From Calliopum simillimum (taxonomy: Eukaryota; Arthropoda; Insecta; Diptera; Lauxaniidae): 64,000 nt of DNA. The notes beneath the pieces are model-generated. The model was not told the origin of the DNA and made no database searches. It saw only the letters and a program-made list of their open reading frames with translations. Made by a program: the position numbers and the translations under genes. Every line of letters begins with the position of its first letter. Positions within the stretch are counted from its first letter, which is position 1. Location: the NCBI GenBank assembly GCA_951812925.1, contig OX638370.1, forward strand, positions 108,700,897 to 108,764,896. Direction: 5' to 3'. Below are positions 23,401-35,761 of the stretch, piece after piece.

Positions 23401-26400
23401 GGAAGGAAAAACTGCGATTTCGATCAGCAAACAAAACAACCTTGCTTTTACACAATATTTATGTAATATTCTGCCACATAAAAGTAGCGATTAAGCGATA
23501 AAATACGAGCTAAACGTAAAAAAATGCTATTAAATTTTAACCCGAATTCTTTTATGAGTATGTATATCGAGCCCTAACCGCCATAGGCTTGACCGACATG
23601 ATTTTGGTTTTTCGTTTCTTTTTTTTTTTTCATAAAAAATTCGCATTCAAACGCATCTTTTTTTCAAGTTTCATAACTGTTAAATGTACCGTAACTGTGT
23701 AAGTTTGACTTTTGCTCTACACTGTATACAATGGAATCACAGCGCAACAAATTGAGAAAAACCAATCTGACACATGGCGTACATCTAGGAAGTAGTGTAG
23801 TTCACTTTTGCCAACGGCATCGAATAGCCCTAAACTTCCTCCTTAAATCATACTTTTAACTTTTTCAATTGGATCATTACTTTCCAATATCTATTTATTA
23901 ATACGCAAGACAAAAATTTGTCTACCTATGGAGCACGTATTTGAATTATACACCATTAGAAAAGTATTTGTGTGCAAATGTGCACAAAGTTAAAATTATT
24001 TAATATTTTGCCATTAAGCCAGGTAAAATTAAATGCAAATTTTTCAATATTAACAACGACAAAATACGCGGTCACACAGAGCTGAAAAGAGGATACAGCA
24101 CAAAGAGAAAGACATGAGCTGACTGACACTGGCTTTATGTTTTTTGTTTTCTTTTCGTTTCACATTTGTCATTGTACCAGGGATGATAAAGGAGCTTTTC
24201 TATTTTGTACCAAATAGCAAAAAAAGTAAAAAACTGTCTAAAATTATTTAATATATTTGTGGCCAAATTTTGACCATTGGGCGATTCTAGTATCACTAGT
24301 ATCACAGAAAGTAATCATCCAATTGAAAAAGTTAAAGGTATGGTTAACGAAAGCTTTATCGTTAATTTTTTAAATTTTAACACATATGTACATATGTTGT
24401 GATTAGATCAAAAATACACTTTATTTAATTACAAGAATATTTCTTTATTTCAGTCAATATATTTTATTTAAGAATCTTCTTTACTTTGAAAAAAAAAAAA
24501 CTTCAAAAGTAATTACTTTGCACTATTACAGTTATGCGTTGTTGTCACACACGCTATTACACTTCAACTGATTGTTGGATAGTGTGGTGATAGCTTTATA
24601 TGTATAAAAGAAAGACAGCTCTTCATGAACATTCTACAAAAATCTATCACTATTGTATTCACACCTGAGAATGAGAGCTAGTTTACTCACTAAGCTTCCA
24701 TAACTGTCATTACTGTCAAAGTGATTATTATATGTATTGAGACATTTCCTTCAAATCACATAATTCCTTTGTCTTCATATTTTAACACAAAAATCAAGAA
24801 GGTAAATTACACGGGCAAATAATATATATCGTCGGGTTAAAACTACAACTAGACATCTGCATATACCGATGTTTTGAGTTAAGTATACAGAAACATGAAG
24901 AAAAAACGGCTCTATGGCCCAGTCTACTTGGTTTTTTGAAATGTAGTCTCCACCCAATTTTACATAAAGAATAGAATAAAAAGCAGAAATCAGCAAAATT
25001 CTATACAAAAAACGAATTTCAAAAAACTTAAAACGCTTTTTTCTCAAAACATGAAAAATGTAGATGTCTAGTTGTAGTTTTAACCCGACGATATATTAAT
25101 ACGCAAGACAAAATATTTGTCCTACCTTTTTTACTCTGTTAGAAATGGAGCACGACTTTGAATTATACACCAATAGAAAGGTATTTGCGTGTAAATGTGC
25201 AGAAAGTTAAAATTATTTTATATTCTGCCATTAATCCAGGTAAAATTTTATGCAAATTTTTCAATATTAACAACGACAAAGTACGCGGACACACAGAGCT
25301 GAAAAGAGGATATAGCACTAAGAGAGAGACACAAACCTGACTGACACTGACTTCATGTTTTTTGTTTTCTTTTCGTTTCACATTTGTCATTGTACCAGAG
25401 ATGATAAATGAGCTTTTCTATTTGTACCAAATAGCAAAAAAAGTACAAAACTGTCCAAAAAGTACCAAAATTATTTAGTACATTTGTGGTCAAATTTTGA
25501 CCATTGGGCAATTCTAGTATAAATTAAATAAATATATATTTCAGGTTAGATAAAGTTGCAAACTTCTTTAAAAACTAAGGTAAAATAAATTTGGGAAACA
25601 CTGCAAAAGAGAATGTCAACAGGCTCAGCACATGGTTGTTGTGTGGTAAATTTTGTTTACTTTTCGACAAGTTCGCGTATGTTGAAAACATTTCTATAAA
25701 CCAAACTTATTAATATGTACATATTTTGTAAAAATAAATTTCAAGTAGCTGCACTAATTAAACGCATTTAAATATAACAGTGAAGTTGAAAACAATGCGC
25801 AAAGATTTATGACTTTTAGAAATGAACACTTGAATGTTTTTTTTTTTTTCTTTTTTAATGCAACATTTTATATTTAAATAGCGAAGTTTGTAAAAAAAAA
25901 ATAATATATACAAATAACTTATGGGGGCTCGTTATTTTAGTTATTCTATAGCTCATTAACTTTTGTAATTTATTTTTGCAAGCATCAGACCGCACAACCG
26001 GTTAAATTATGTTTACTTATGAATTATTTATTAATTTCTTTAAACACATCATACAAAGTAAATGCAATAATTCATTTTTTATTAAAATTTGTTTTAGATT
26101 ATTATTTACAGGGGCGATTCACATTGGTGGCGTTTGGAAGATGTAGCACAACAATAGTCTCAGTCGAATCAAAAATTCAAAAATATTTTCAACTAATGTC
26201 ATTTTCATCTGATAAAATTTGACAAAAGTTAAAGTAATCAATTGATTGCAAAATGTTTACGTTGGATTATGCTTTTATAAAGTGTATGTAAAAATGTTAA
26301 GAAATTTCACACCTTCTAAACATAACCAATCAAAAAATTTAACATTCGATAAGCAACAGTTGATGGCCTTAAAAAATAAAGTTAAATTTCAGGAAAAACC

Positions 26401-29400
26401 AAAATGACCCAAATAAAAACTTTATTATTTTACAAAACTGTTTTCTTCTTTCAATAGATTCAACAGATACACGTACTTAAGCAGATAAACAAATTAACAT
26501 ATTGTCTCGAAATTTATTTTATTACAAACAATATAGAGAATGACTTATCTTATGCATAATTTCACTTCGCATATATGTAAATGAGGTAAATCTTTGTATG
26601 AAGCAAACTATCTAATTGTATGCCATAACTTTAAATAACTTAAACAGACAAGAGACCAGAGTTCAGTGATCTGTAGATTTTGAATTTAATTTATACATAA
26701 AAGTGTAAATTACATTGTTTGTAGGTAGACGTATTGCTAGCGTTTACTTAAAACTTATGTGTATGGATGATTCTACTAAAAAAGCCGTAATTTTGACTAA
26801 AAAAAACCAAAAAAGTTGAATTGTAATTGAAATAAGTACTTAGATCAAAGTTGTCATCATAAGCACCAAAAAATCACCAAATCATTTGGAATTTATAATA
26901 TAAATATTATTTTCATTTTCCATGTAATTTTCCTTAGTAAATCTTAAAAAACTTCAAAGTATTCCGCGGTACACGGCAAAGGATTTTTGCATGGTTTTTG
27001 ATGAGCGTCAAATCTTCAAAATAAAATTTTTAACTTTTTCCGCTTGTCTGTTTGTTTGAATGACATCTTTCTGAGGTAAAGTAAATTTGTCGAACTCATA
27101 AAGAGAAGAGGGATTTTATACCATGGTAAAGGCATACCAGTTGGTAAAATCAAAATTTAAATTAAAAACTCAATAACGACGAAAATATTTAGTAGAAATA
27201 TTCAGATATTATATATATCATATATAATATACAATTTTTTTGTTCACCTATTCGAAATTTTATTTTACACGCCAACACATTTGGTTATAGAATATGAAAA
27301 AAAAAATTTTTCTGAAAACCTGGGTCAAATATGTGAAGATTACTTTCGGATATGCCCATATAAGCGTAAAAAGAAACACGGCTAATGTTTTAAGAAAGTT
27401 TTATGAAACTTTCAAATTTTTGAATTTAAAAGTAGTCAGAGTTGGTTTGTGTATCGTTGGACAATTCTTAAATGACGTCAGTAACCTATGTATGTAATAT
27501 ATGTGAAACGCTAAACAGAGGTCTCTTGTGCTTAACGTGAGCTCCTGGCTTAATCTCACGGTGTTCTGCACACACGGTCCGGTGTACGACGGACGGCGCA
27601 ACCCTCCATCAGCATAATGCCGATGGCTGGTTTTCATTTTTAGAATCATCGAGCTTCTAAAATCTTCCTGCGATTTAGGTCCAAACCACAGCCACCACGA
27701 AACTCCTGGAAGGGCCAGCCCAATAGTCAGTTGGAATATCCAGCGAACCGGATACTACAAAGGGCTACTGACTTCCGTGATACCTGAATAATCTCTGGTC
27801 AGATTTCTTAGCAACACGCTACTGTTAGTATGACTCTGATACGCCAGGGACTAATCACCCATGCAGATTTATCATGGATTATGGGAACACGTTTCTTGGT
27901 GCATCCTTCCCTTCAAGCTCAAGACTTTTTTGGGAGAAGTACTCCTACCCCAAGTTGTTATGGCCACTTTACCATGTACGACGTGACTTACTATAGATCG
28001 TGGGAACACGTTATCAAGTGCGGATTTCCTCAGGAAAACCTTCGAAATCCAGTCTTGGATTTCTTTTTACCACTTTGTTACATGCGTTACGTGACAATTG
28101 GGATTAAAGGGAAAAACTCTCATCTCTTCAAGTCACAGTAATGAATTATATTATTTAAAAGTCAAATATGAAACTTTTTTAAGTTGTTCGACGAAACAAT
28201 ACGACTATTTTTGTGGACTCGCCCATAATTGGGTACATTAAATATGACTGACTTAAGTAAAAAGATCTCTATCATTTTGCATGTTCCTAGCGACAAGGTC
28301 AAGATATTATAAATGTTTTAACAGTTATCATAATAAGCACAATTTCGGATTTTACTTTGGAAAAGTGTAGCTAACCTGACTTTGATATGACAGCGAGCTC
28401 ATGCGACGTATCTTTTCAAAATTTGCGTCATATTTGATTAATCAATCAAATTATATGAAAAATGAGATTCTTTTGACAAAATCTTATATGTTAAAAATCT
28501 TTTTCGAAGATAGATCTATGCTCAAACTCGAAACAATAAGGCCAAAATCATGGAATAGCCATAAGTGTATTTTAGTTACTTAACAGCCCAATTACCTTCT
28601 CTTATATTCGACATCTAAGAAAACAAAGCAACAACATTGCACTGTCGATTTTTTTACACTTTGATACCATGCAATGAAATTTAAAACCTTTATTTTTCTT
28701 GAACTAAAAAAATGCTTACGACAGACAAATAGACGCTGCACCTGTTTACCATATAGTTTTCAACAAAATGTAATATAAATAAGGCGTAAAATATCTAAAT
28801 TCAGTCTACAGCTAAGTTGTCTTATCAATTTTCACAAAAATATAAATAAATAAAGAAGTGAGATTATGAAAAATCTTAAGCTCGGTATGACAGCTATTTA
28901 TAGCCGCAATATAAATAAGCACCTTTAAAAATAAGGCCTACGAAAAGAAAAGATTAAGAGGTTTTAATATGTGGCAGGGGCAAGAAATCATGGAAAGAAT
29001 TAAAATTAAAAGAAGTAAATAAGAGTGTTGACTGAACAAAGAAGGTACGCGTAGCAACGCAGTAATGGAACCAGTTTCCACTGCGCACCAGAAATTAACA
29101 TTCATGTCAAACGCAATATTTGTTACTACCTTGCCAGGCACGTAGACGGGAATATGGCAAAGTTTGGAATGAAAAACATTGAATACATTGATAAGCGCAG
29201 TCAGCATTAGCAGCAATAAAAATAAACAGTTTACCTTATGAAGTTGGGTAACAAAAACAAAAATGATGATAATAACAAGCATTTCGAAGAGGAAAAAAAA
29301 ACCGGCATTGAGTTCATGAAAACAAAAACAACATCATATGTTTAAATGGATAGTAGTGTTTCCATCGTAAGTATTTTAATTTAGTTTAGTTAAACTGAAA

Positions 29401-31458
29401 ACAAGATATGTATTGTCAATAGTGCTTATGGAAAATTTTGTAGTTTAATGCTTTATTACTGTCAGAAGTTTGGGTTATAATCCAAGGCTGTTCCGGAATC
29501 AGTGGAATTTCAATTATTTTAATTTTCGAAAGCTTTTTAATTAAAAAGGTAAGTTGGACAATAAAAAGTATCAAGTAATAATCATATTTGTAGTACAAAA
29601 ATAAACCTTTTGGGAGACATTCAATAAAAATTAATTTTTGGCAATATTTTAAAAATATTTCCTAAACGGTAAATTTTTCGTATTATTTGTGAAGCATGTA
29701 ATTCTCCACAAAAGAGATCTTCATACTTTTTACCGTGCGACTCAACGTTTTCATCAAAAAGCTTCCGAAATTAAAAATAACTGAAATCGCGCAGATTCCG
29801 GAACAGCTGGGTTATTCCGCTTAGAGAGGTCCATTGAGATAGAATAGTCATGAAATCTTGCACAATTGTTGAAAAATGTTTTAAAATTGTAAAAAAGAGT
29901 ACTTAGGGTTAAAATGTTACAGAAGAAAGGTACACTAGCACTCTTAAAAAAGAGATCTTTAAAATTTTACGCAGGGATGTAAAAACAGACTACACGATCT
30001 ATACATGGAATTATTTTCAGATTAGTTCCGGAGAAACAAGCGTTTTCAACACATTTTCAGAACTAGAAAATGAAAATAGAATTCAATAGTATTGAAATTA
30101 AAGAAATTTAGCTCCAAAATTTTCCTACACAGAAAAAAAAAATATCGGTCAATCAAACCGATTTCAACAATAGAATCTGCACCAAAGTAACTGAAAGTAT
30201 GTAGTATTGTGCAGTTACTGTTAAAATGTTTAGGTACTGCGAAAACAGTTAATATAACCTAAATTTGCGATAGAAATTGCACCAACCCGTAGTTTTTGTA
30301 TTTCTGCCGTTGAACTCTGTAAATTTAAAGTTTACTCGGTTTAGAAACTATTAAATGCAGTTACAATAAAAGTAGCCTTCCAAAAACGTCAGCTTACAAT
30401 ATCAACTGTTACAATTCAGTCAAAAATAGTTAGCACTCCAGAAGGACTGTAACTAGCAGTTTCCAAAAAGCCGTAGAAATTGTAGGAAACAACTTCTAGC
30501 GGCAGCATTTCAAATGCAAAATATCAATACAACTCTAGAAAAATTATGTTGATTTATTCTTAAAAAATATGAGCATTTTATGAACCTTTTAAAAACTCAA
30601 CTCAAACTTTTATTCATATGAAATAATAAAAAAAAAATTGATGTAATACTGAATAAATAAGGTCATTACAACAATAATTCTTTTGCGTGATTTTGCGTGA
30701 TGGTCGCCTTCTGGTGCCCTGTCTACTTGGTAAAAAGTCTTACAAACTCTTTACCAGATGATTTCAATTCAGTGTTAATGTAAACTATGAAACAAGTTTT
30801 TTTTTTTAAGTAAAGATAGGCATACTTTTTTTTGCTTGATGGTAGCTTTTTTCGAATTTTCTCCTAATGCAAAGACTAAACCAACATTGCGCAGTGAGAG
30901 AGTCCTTTGCAATGAAAGACTTGCAAACTGGTTAACAGAAACCAAAAGAGCCTTATTATTTTATGAAAAAAGTAGAATACACGCCGAGCAACGAAAACAA
31001 CATTATAACTGGCGTACGTGACCAAAATAGCATCGTCTAGCAAAAACCCAATTTAAAAGCGGTATGAAGAACACGCTCTGCAGGCGTGTTTGAAAATAAG
31101 TTTAGAATGAGATTAGTTAAGTATCAAGAAATGAGTGGGGGTTGTTGGCCATTTAATGGGTTGATTAATTAAGCTATTCAAATGCAAACTGCAGATTTTA
31201 AACAATCGTTTTAAAGGCTATCACTTACCGTGTGGTCTTCTTCATCTGTTGCTCATGTACCAAATCTGTTGGCAATCCACCAACTGACTTTATTATTAAT
31301 GGCTCTGAGTTTTGAACACCGTCACTAGTGGAAATGTAAGATTTTTGCATGCGATTGACTCCAACCATCGAGGAGGCAATCAAAACATCTGTACCTGCTG
31401 CATTGGAGACAGCAAGGGGGCGCATCAACTGCGGTAATTTACGTATTAATGAAAACAT
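17492..31458 (-). CDS. Fpps: Farnesyl diphosphate synthase, two N-terminal isoforms
   Basis: Makes farnesyl diphosphate from IPP and DMAPP/GPP; in insects it feeds juvenile hormone, ubiquinone, dolichol and prenylation. Shared exons (minus): 20716-20810, 20352-20422, 20140-20280, 18030-18391, 17736-17962, 17492-17673. Two alternative first exons, 31229-31458 and 22591-22631, both end in phase 2, so proteins are 435 and 372 residues. The first Asp-rich motif (DDIMD, D188/D189/D192 in the long form) is preceded by FF at -5/-4, the pattern expected for a C15 product. RRGQPCW follows. The second motif is DDFLD (D325/D326/D329), then [15 protein letters not shown]. The C terminus is KIYQRDS. All key residues are present and nothing is truncated. 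The ~10.4 kb between exon 2 and the distal first exon holds many repeats. Confidence 0.95.
18757..19212. repeat. Inverted-repeat element in Fpps intron
   Basis: The left arm (GATATTCTAACCTAAAAGTTC, then GGTTATGTAGAGGGTGCACGAA) pairs with the right arm (TTCGTGCGTCCTCTACATAAC, then GAACTTTAAGGTTAGAATATC). A lone arm of the same family lies at 21823-21895, also in this gene. No coding capacity. Confidence 0.65.
22591..22631 (-). CDS. Fpps: Proximal first exon of Fpps (cytosolic isoform)
   Basis: A 41-base coding exon ([13 protein letters not shown] plus two bases) with a TCTAG|GTAAGT donor, phase 2, the same as the distal exon. It is Ser-rich with no targeting signal. It would yield a shorter enzyme from a promoter lying just upstream, above 22632. 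The exon is short, so support is the in-phase ATG and the consensus donor. Confidence 0.7.
22865..23193. repeat. 329-bp hairpin MITE in Fpps intron
   Basis: Almost the whole unit is one palindrome with arms of about 150 bases. The outer end is TAATGACCCAGACAGACTAC / inverted TAATGCCCTAGGCAGACGAC. The inner arm includes AAAAGAAAATTTCCCAATTC, which is perfectly inverted at 23084-23103. It lies just upstream of the proximal first exon and its likely promoter. Confidence 0.8.
23563..23740. repeat. Partial copy of the TCGAGCC MITE
   Basis: One end, ATATCGAGCCCTAACCGCCA followed by GGCTTGACCGACA, and an interior segment (TTTCATAACTG...TGACTTTTGC) match the 9863-10052 element in inverse. The other terminus is not found. 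Confidence 0.6.
23850..24343. mobile_element. TIR element carrying a duplicated block
   Basis: Inverted ends of about 36 bases (CATACTTTTAACTTTTTCAA... and ...TTGAAAAAGTTAAAGGTATG) bracket ~490 bases. Its interior from about 23894 to 24290 is repeated directly at 25093-25519. No transposase was seen. Confidence 0.6.
24824..25097. repeat. MITE with ~35-bp perfect inverted ends
   Basis: TATATCGTCGGGTTAAAACT followed by ACAACTAGACATCT at the left is exactly inverted at the right (25060-25095). It probably sits in a TA-rich target. It abuts the second copy of the direct repeat at 25093. Confidence 0.8.
25093..25519. repeat. Direct duplicate of 23894-24290
   Basis: From TTAATACGCAAGACAAAA to ACCATTGGGC(A/G)ATTCTAGTAT, this block matches the earlier copy in the same direction with scattered substitutions and small indels. 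The second copy lacks the terminal inverted repeats that flank the first. Confidence 0.75.
27505..28140. other. GC-richer island in Fpps intron, unidentified
   Basis: About 630 bases stand out from the AT-rich surroundings by visibly higher GC and a lack of homopolymer runs. There are short internal echoes, such as TGGATTATGGGAACACG (27872) and TAGATCGTGGGAACACG (27993). A 103-codon plus ORF (27830-28141) has no recognised domain. It could be part of a retroelement, an lncRNA exon or a transferred fragment. I cannot name it. Confidence 0.4.
29484..29811. repeat. Complete MITE of the TGTTCCGGAATC family
   Basis: Inverted ends AGGCTGTTCCGGAATC and GATTCCGGAACAGCTG with subterminal pairing (TTTTCGAAAGCTTTTTAATT against AAAAAGCTTCCGAAATTAAA). 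Related fragments lie near 6850, 13780-13860 and 36090-36200. Confidence 0.75.
31229..31458 (-). CDS. Fpps: Distal first exon of Fpps (mitochondrial leader)
   Basis: Starts [17 protein letters not shown] and gives 76 full codons. The first ~20 residues are hydrophobic and basic with no acidic residue, as in a mitochondrial presequence. The exon ends ...MKKTTR at a CG|GTAAGT donor, phase 2, which joins the C that opens 20716-20810. It was chosen over downstream ATGs because the leader begins at the first one. Mitochondrial targeting is inferred from composition. Confidence 0.8.
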
Positions 31459-32269
31459 ATCTGGGAATTATTTTTCTTTCTTTTGCAATTCGATGAATTC
31501 ACTCGCAAGTCGTTTTTTTTCGATTTACAAAATTAATAGTTTGCTTTTTTAATGTTTATTTTAATATGCACATTCGTTTTTTTATAAAATAAAATTAGGT
31601 TAGTTTATAAATATTCTCGCAATTCGTTTTATAATTACATTTAAATTTTTTTTATTGAAAACTATTTATAATATTTTTATTTTTATTAAAGTTTTTTAAC
31701 TTTTATTCGCGACACACACGGTTTGACGTTCAATTTGTAAATAAAATGTGTCGGATGAAAAGACAAGAAATGATGAAAAACAAATTTAAGACACCGTGAC
31801 GTAAGTGGTGCTGCTGCTTATCGTGCCTTTTCTCATTTAGAGTTGCCATTGAATATAAAGAGAATTATACTAAGTTCAGATATTGGGACCGTTCAAGTAT
31901 TCCGTTAGCATGGCAGGAGGGAGGGTTCAAGATTTGCTTATTTTTTCTTATACAGGGGGGAGGAGCAGATAAAAAGGGGATGTTTCAATTTCCGTGGCTC
32001 CTCGATTCGACAATGGTTTCTTATAAATCGACACAAAAGAAGATGATAATATTAGATAACATTATAAGTTGAGAAAATTAAATAAAATTTTTCGATATCC
32101 CGCTTCGTTTTCAAGATATCAAGACTTAAGGAATACGAGATTAATGAAGATTATTATTAATTTAAAAGAAAGTTAACTGTATTTGCCCCATAACAGAATA
32201 CAAATTAAGTCGAAAATATTAAGTAAAATTTTTCGATATCTCCCTAAGTTTTGGAGATATCATACAAAA
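31459..32269. other. Upstream region of distal Fpps exon
   Basis: Very AT-rich sequence likely to hold the distal promoter and 5' UTR. No defined core promoter motif could be assigned and no ORF is supported. Confidence 0.35.
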
Positions 32270-33150
32270 ATGTGAACAAACAATAATACCACCAAAACCA
32301 ACAACAACAACACAACAGCGTCACCCCCAAAGTCGTTATGGCCATGTCCGTATGTCTGGCTGGCTTGCTGGAAAACTGAACAAGATAATTCAATGAAATT
32401 TGGTACACTGCCTCCGTCGTCAAAGTTGGCCCGAGGGATTGAAAATGAGCGAAATTGGTTAACGGACACGCCTACCGCCCACACAAAAAATATATTCAAA
32501 ATGCAACTTAAGGAGTATATTTCACGACAATGAAATCGAAATACACATTAATACTACAAATTGTAAGGGCAAGCTCTGAAAAAAAAACTGGGCGAATTTA
32601 GACTAGAGGTCATGGCACCTCCCATGTAAGCAAAAGCTTTAAAATGCTATACTGAAAGCGTTTTTTGAGATAATCGAACTATCCTCTAATCCTCAGACAC
32701 TAAGAACTATAAATGCAAGCTCTCAACAAAAATTGGGTGAAATCAGACAAGAGGGTGTGGCATCTCCCATATAAGAATAAGCTTCAAAACGCCATACTGA
32801 AAGCGTTTTTTGAGATAATCTAACTAAATTTTAATCAAACCCTAAGAACTATAAATGCAAGCTCTCAACAAAAACTGGGTGAAATCAGACAAGAGGGTGT
32901 GGCACCTCCCATGTAAGCAAAAGCTTCAACACGCTATACTGAAAACGTTCTCTGTGCTGAAAACGTTTTTGAGATAATCCAACCAAATTTCACTTAAGAA
33001 CTGTAAATGCATGCTCTAAACAAAAACTAGGTTAACTGGGACAAGAGATCGTGGCACCTCCCTTAAAATAGGGTATTTAATGTAGGGTATTTAATGTTTG
33101 TCCAGGCCAAAGGTTACACCCTAACTAGTTACCCTTTTGGAAACAAAAAA
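32270..33150 (+). mobile_element. mini-me-like element with 145-bp tandem repeats
   Basis: A core resembling the mini-me/GTCY type (CAGCGTCACCC...GGCCATGTCCGTATGTCTGG) is followed by about three and a half tandem units of 143-152 bases. Each unit contains AAATGCAAGCTCT, GGCA(C/T)CTCCCAT and GCGTTTTTTGAGATAATC. It ends GGGTATTTAATGTTTGTCCA. Two relatives in the same orientation lie in the mucin intron (49733-51092). Confidence 0.75.
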
Positions 33151-34091
33151 AAAAGTAAACAACTTGACTTGCTCTCTAAAAAGAATCAAGTCTCGATATC
33201 TCGAAAGGAAAGGAGATATCGAAAAATTTTATTTAATTTTTTTAGACTAATTTTAGGTCATTTTATGTGAAAAAATTGTTATATCTAACAATCTTAAAGT
33301 ATCTTCAATATTTTCTTAGTTTTTAAGTCTTGATAAATCGAAATCGAAGCGGGATATGAAAAAATGTTGTCTAATATTTTCAACTTATTTTGAGTCGATT
33401 TATAAGAAAACATTGTCAATTCAAGGGGCCATGGAAATCGAAGTCGTTCCGGTAAAAATTTTAAAAATCAAAGTTCCAAGAGTGTCAATAGATCAAAAAT
33501 TGCCAAAATCGGTAGCCTTGCTGAGTCTAAGGCATCGATTTAACTTTAAATATCATATTTGACTTAAATCTCAGATTTTTTTTGTATGGAAAATCCATGG
33601 ATCAACGCCCAGACTTAGCGCTAAGTTCAGAAACTGCATTAAATCACCTTTTAAATCTGCGGTGGAAACAAAAAATGTATGTACTTATTTTTAAATTTAA
33701 GTCTAAATCTAAAATTGAAGTGCGAATTTTTCGATTTCCCTATGTCAAAGCGCTATTGCTTTAATTGTAAAAATAATTTATAATGGAAGGAAGGTGTCTA
33801 AAATCATTGGAATCCGCTTACGTATTACCAAAGATTAAAATTCTTTCATCTTTGCAAAATACTGAAATATACTGAAAAAAAAAATAGCTTTCGTACCAAA
33901 GTAAATAATAATGCAATCATGGTAAGTAGACATACACAATTTACGTCACAAAGTAAAAAAGCAGAACAAGCATGTCGTAATTTTGTGTACTATTATATCT
34001 TGCAGAACATGGTGTTTAGAAAGCCAAAAAAAAATGTATTTAAATGATAAAAACAATCGAGAAGTTGTAAAACCTCTGTTATTTTACAGCC
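33151..34091. other. Intergenic with old repeat
   Basis: 33440-33690 shares a degenerate pattern (GTCAAT/GGTCAAAAA... AAATCTCAG... TGTATGG) with 41240-41470. This indicates an old dispersed repeat. No gene is seen. Confidence 0.4.
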
Positions 34092-34949
34092 CAGTGATGC
34101 CAGTATTTTTGGATCAAATTACCCTTAAAAATGGGTAAAAATTCAGAAAATTCCCATAGTTCTGTTGAAAAAATCCCACGAATATCCCACGTACAAAAAG
34201 ATGTTAAAAACTTAATAAAAACATTTGATTTTTAAATTATACAAGATTATGTAATATCAAAAAGAGTTTTTAAAGAGATTTATGGTATTAATAGCAGAAA
34301 AAATAGAAATAATTACGTATACATACAACAAAAATTATATACAAGAAAAGTCGAAAATCTGTGTAAACTTAAATTTTCAATAATATTTAAATTGAATTAT
34401 CTCAAAACTAAAAAAATGGAGTTACCTAGTTGTAGTATTGAGGTGGCGATAAATATTAGTACATATAAAGTTTTTCAATACAAATTATTTGCGTTGCAAT
34501 AGGAGTAAATGCTCTTTTTTAACTTCAAAGTCAAGTGATTTGTTCAACGCCTTTGAAAAAATTTAAAATGTTATATCGAGAATGAAATGAGATATCCATG
34601 ACATAAAAAAAAAATTTTGGTTTTAAAAATTTTTTGATATGTTGGCTCTTGTGCTATTGCATCAATACTTTTCTACTATGAAACAATCCAATAATTCATT
34701 GAAGTAGCGAAGAATGAATTTGAGAAAGTAAAAGCAAGCCATGTTTTCAGATTGTTCAATCCTATCATAAATAGTATCCGGCATGCGGATATTCAGCACA
34801 AAAAATCTTTTCTTTACATTTTCGGGGACTAATACAAAAATATCCATTTTTTCTTCGAAGAAGCTTGGAGGGACCCACAATACCCTTTTTTGTAATTCTG
34901 AGACGAAAATAACCATAAAAGGGTAATTACCCACGATCTGGCATCACTG
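34092..34949. mobile_element. Non-autonomous hAT element with perfect 8-bp TSD
   Basis: Ends CAGTGATGCCAG and CTGGCATCACTG are exact inverts. They are flanked by identical 8-mers TTACAGCC at 34084-34091 and 34950-34957, the hallmark of hAT insertion. Subterminal GGGTAATT/AATTACCC words also pair. The 858-bp interior has no transposase. A 90-codon minus ORF (34662-34934) is not recognised and is probably incidental. The perfect duplication suggests a fairly recent insertion. Confidence 0.9.
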
Positions 34950-35761
34950 TTACAGCCTTACATAAATTGGAACGCTATTCGATCGTCTGCGTTATTTAAC
35001 CGTCTCTGCTTCGGTATGCTCCATATAAATTGTATGTATATGAAATAGACAGAAATGGTTAAATAACGTTGACGCTCCAATTTAGGTATAACAGTAACTT
35101 GCATGCCATCTTGGAAGTTTTTATTCATGTTATAAATGGTTTTTTGTCCCAAAATATGAAATGGGCAAATTATGTTAGCACTTTTTAATCATTGCATGAT
35201 ATTCATGTAAGAATAACTATTACAATAATTTCATGCAAACAATCTTATCAAGAAAGTTTTCAAAGGAAATATTGTAAATACATATATAACATGTCCAACG
35301 ACCAAATGAAATCTCCAGCTAATTTTGATGTATGCTTCTTTATTTTATTTTATAAGATATATTTTACATAAATCTATTAATACACATATTATATAAGCTA
35401 TATTTTTGTAGAAACTTTATATGTGCTTGTTCTAAGCACATTCATTTATCTGTGTCCACAGAAATACAGCTATAGTTACTTTAAATAACTATCAATAGAT
35501 ATTCTTATACAATTAATATTGATTATAAAAAATACACTTGTCACAATTTCGACTCATCAACAATTACCATTTGACATGTTTTTGATGCATTGTTAAATTT
35601 ATATCTTAAAATATAGCTAAGAATGGTTGACTAGAGAATAAATAGGGAAATATATACCAGCTTTTGTTTAAGAACTTTATCAGCTTGAAATTACAAAAGA
35701 AAATAATTAAATTGTGTAAAATCAAAAACAAATTAGTTTGAAAAATCCATGGTTCGTTGTT

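Noticed and set aside
27830..28141. 103-codon plus-strand ORF in the GC-richer island
   Set aside because: No recognised domain and no upstream signals. Kept only as part of the island, not as a gene.
32260..32499. 79-codon minus-strand ORF with a Leu/Val tail
   Set aside because: Lies within the mini-me-like repeat and is antisense to its GTCY core.
34662..34934. 90-codon ORF inside the hAT element as a transposase remnant
   Set aside because: It shows no hAT dimerisation or catalytic motif. Likely incidental.
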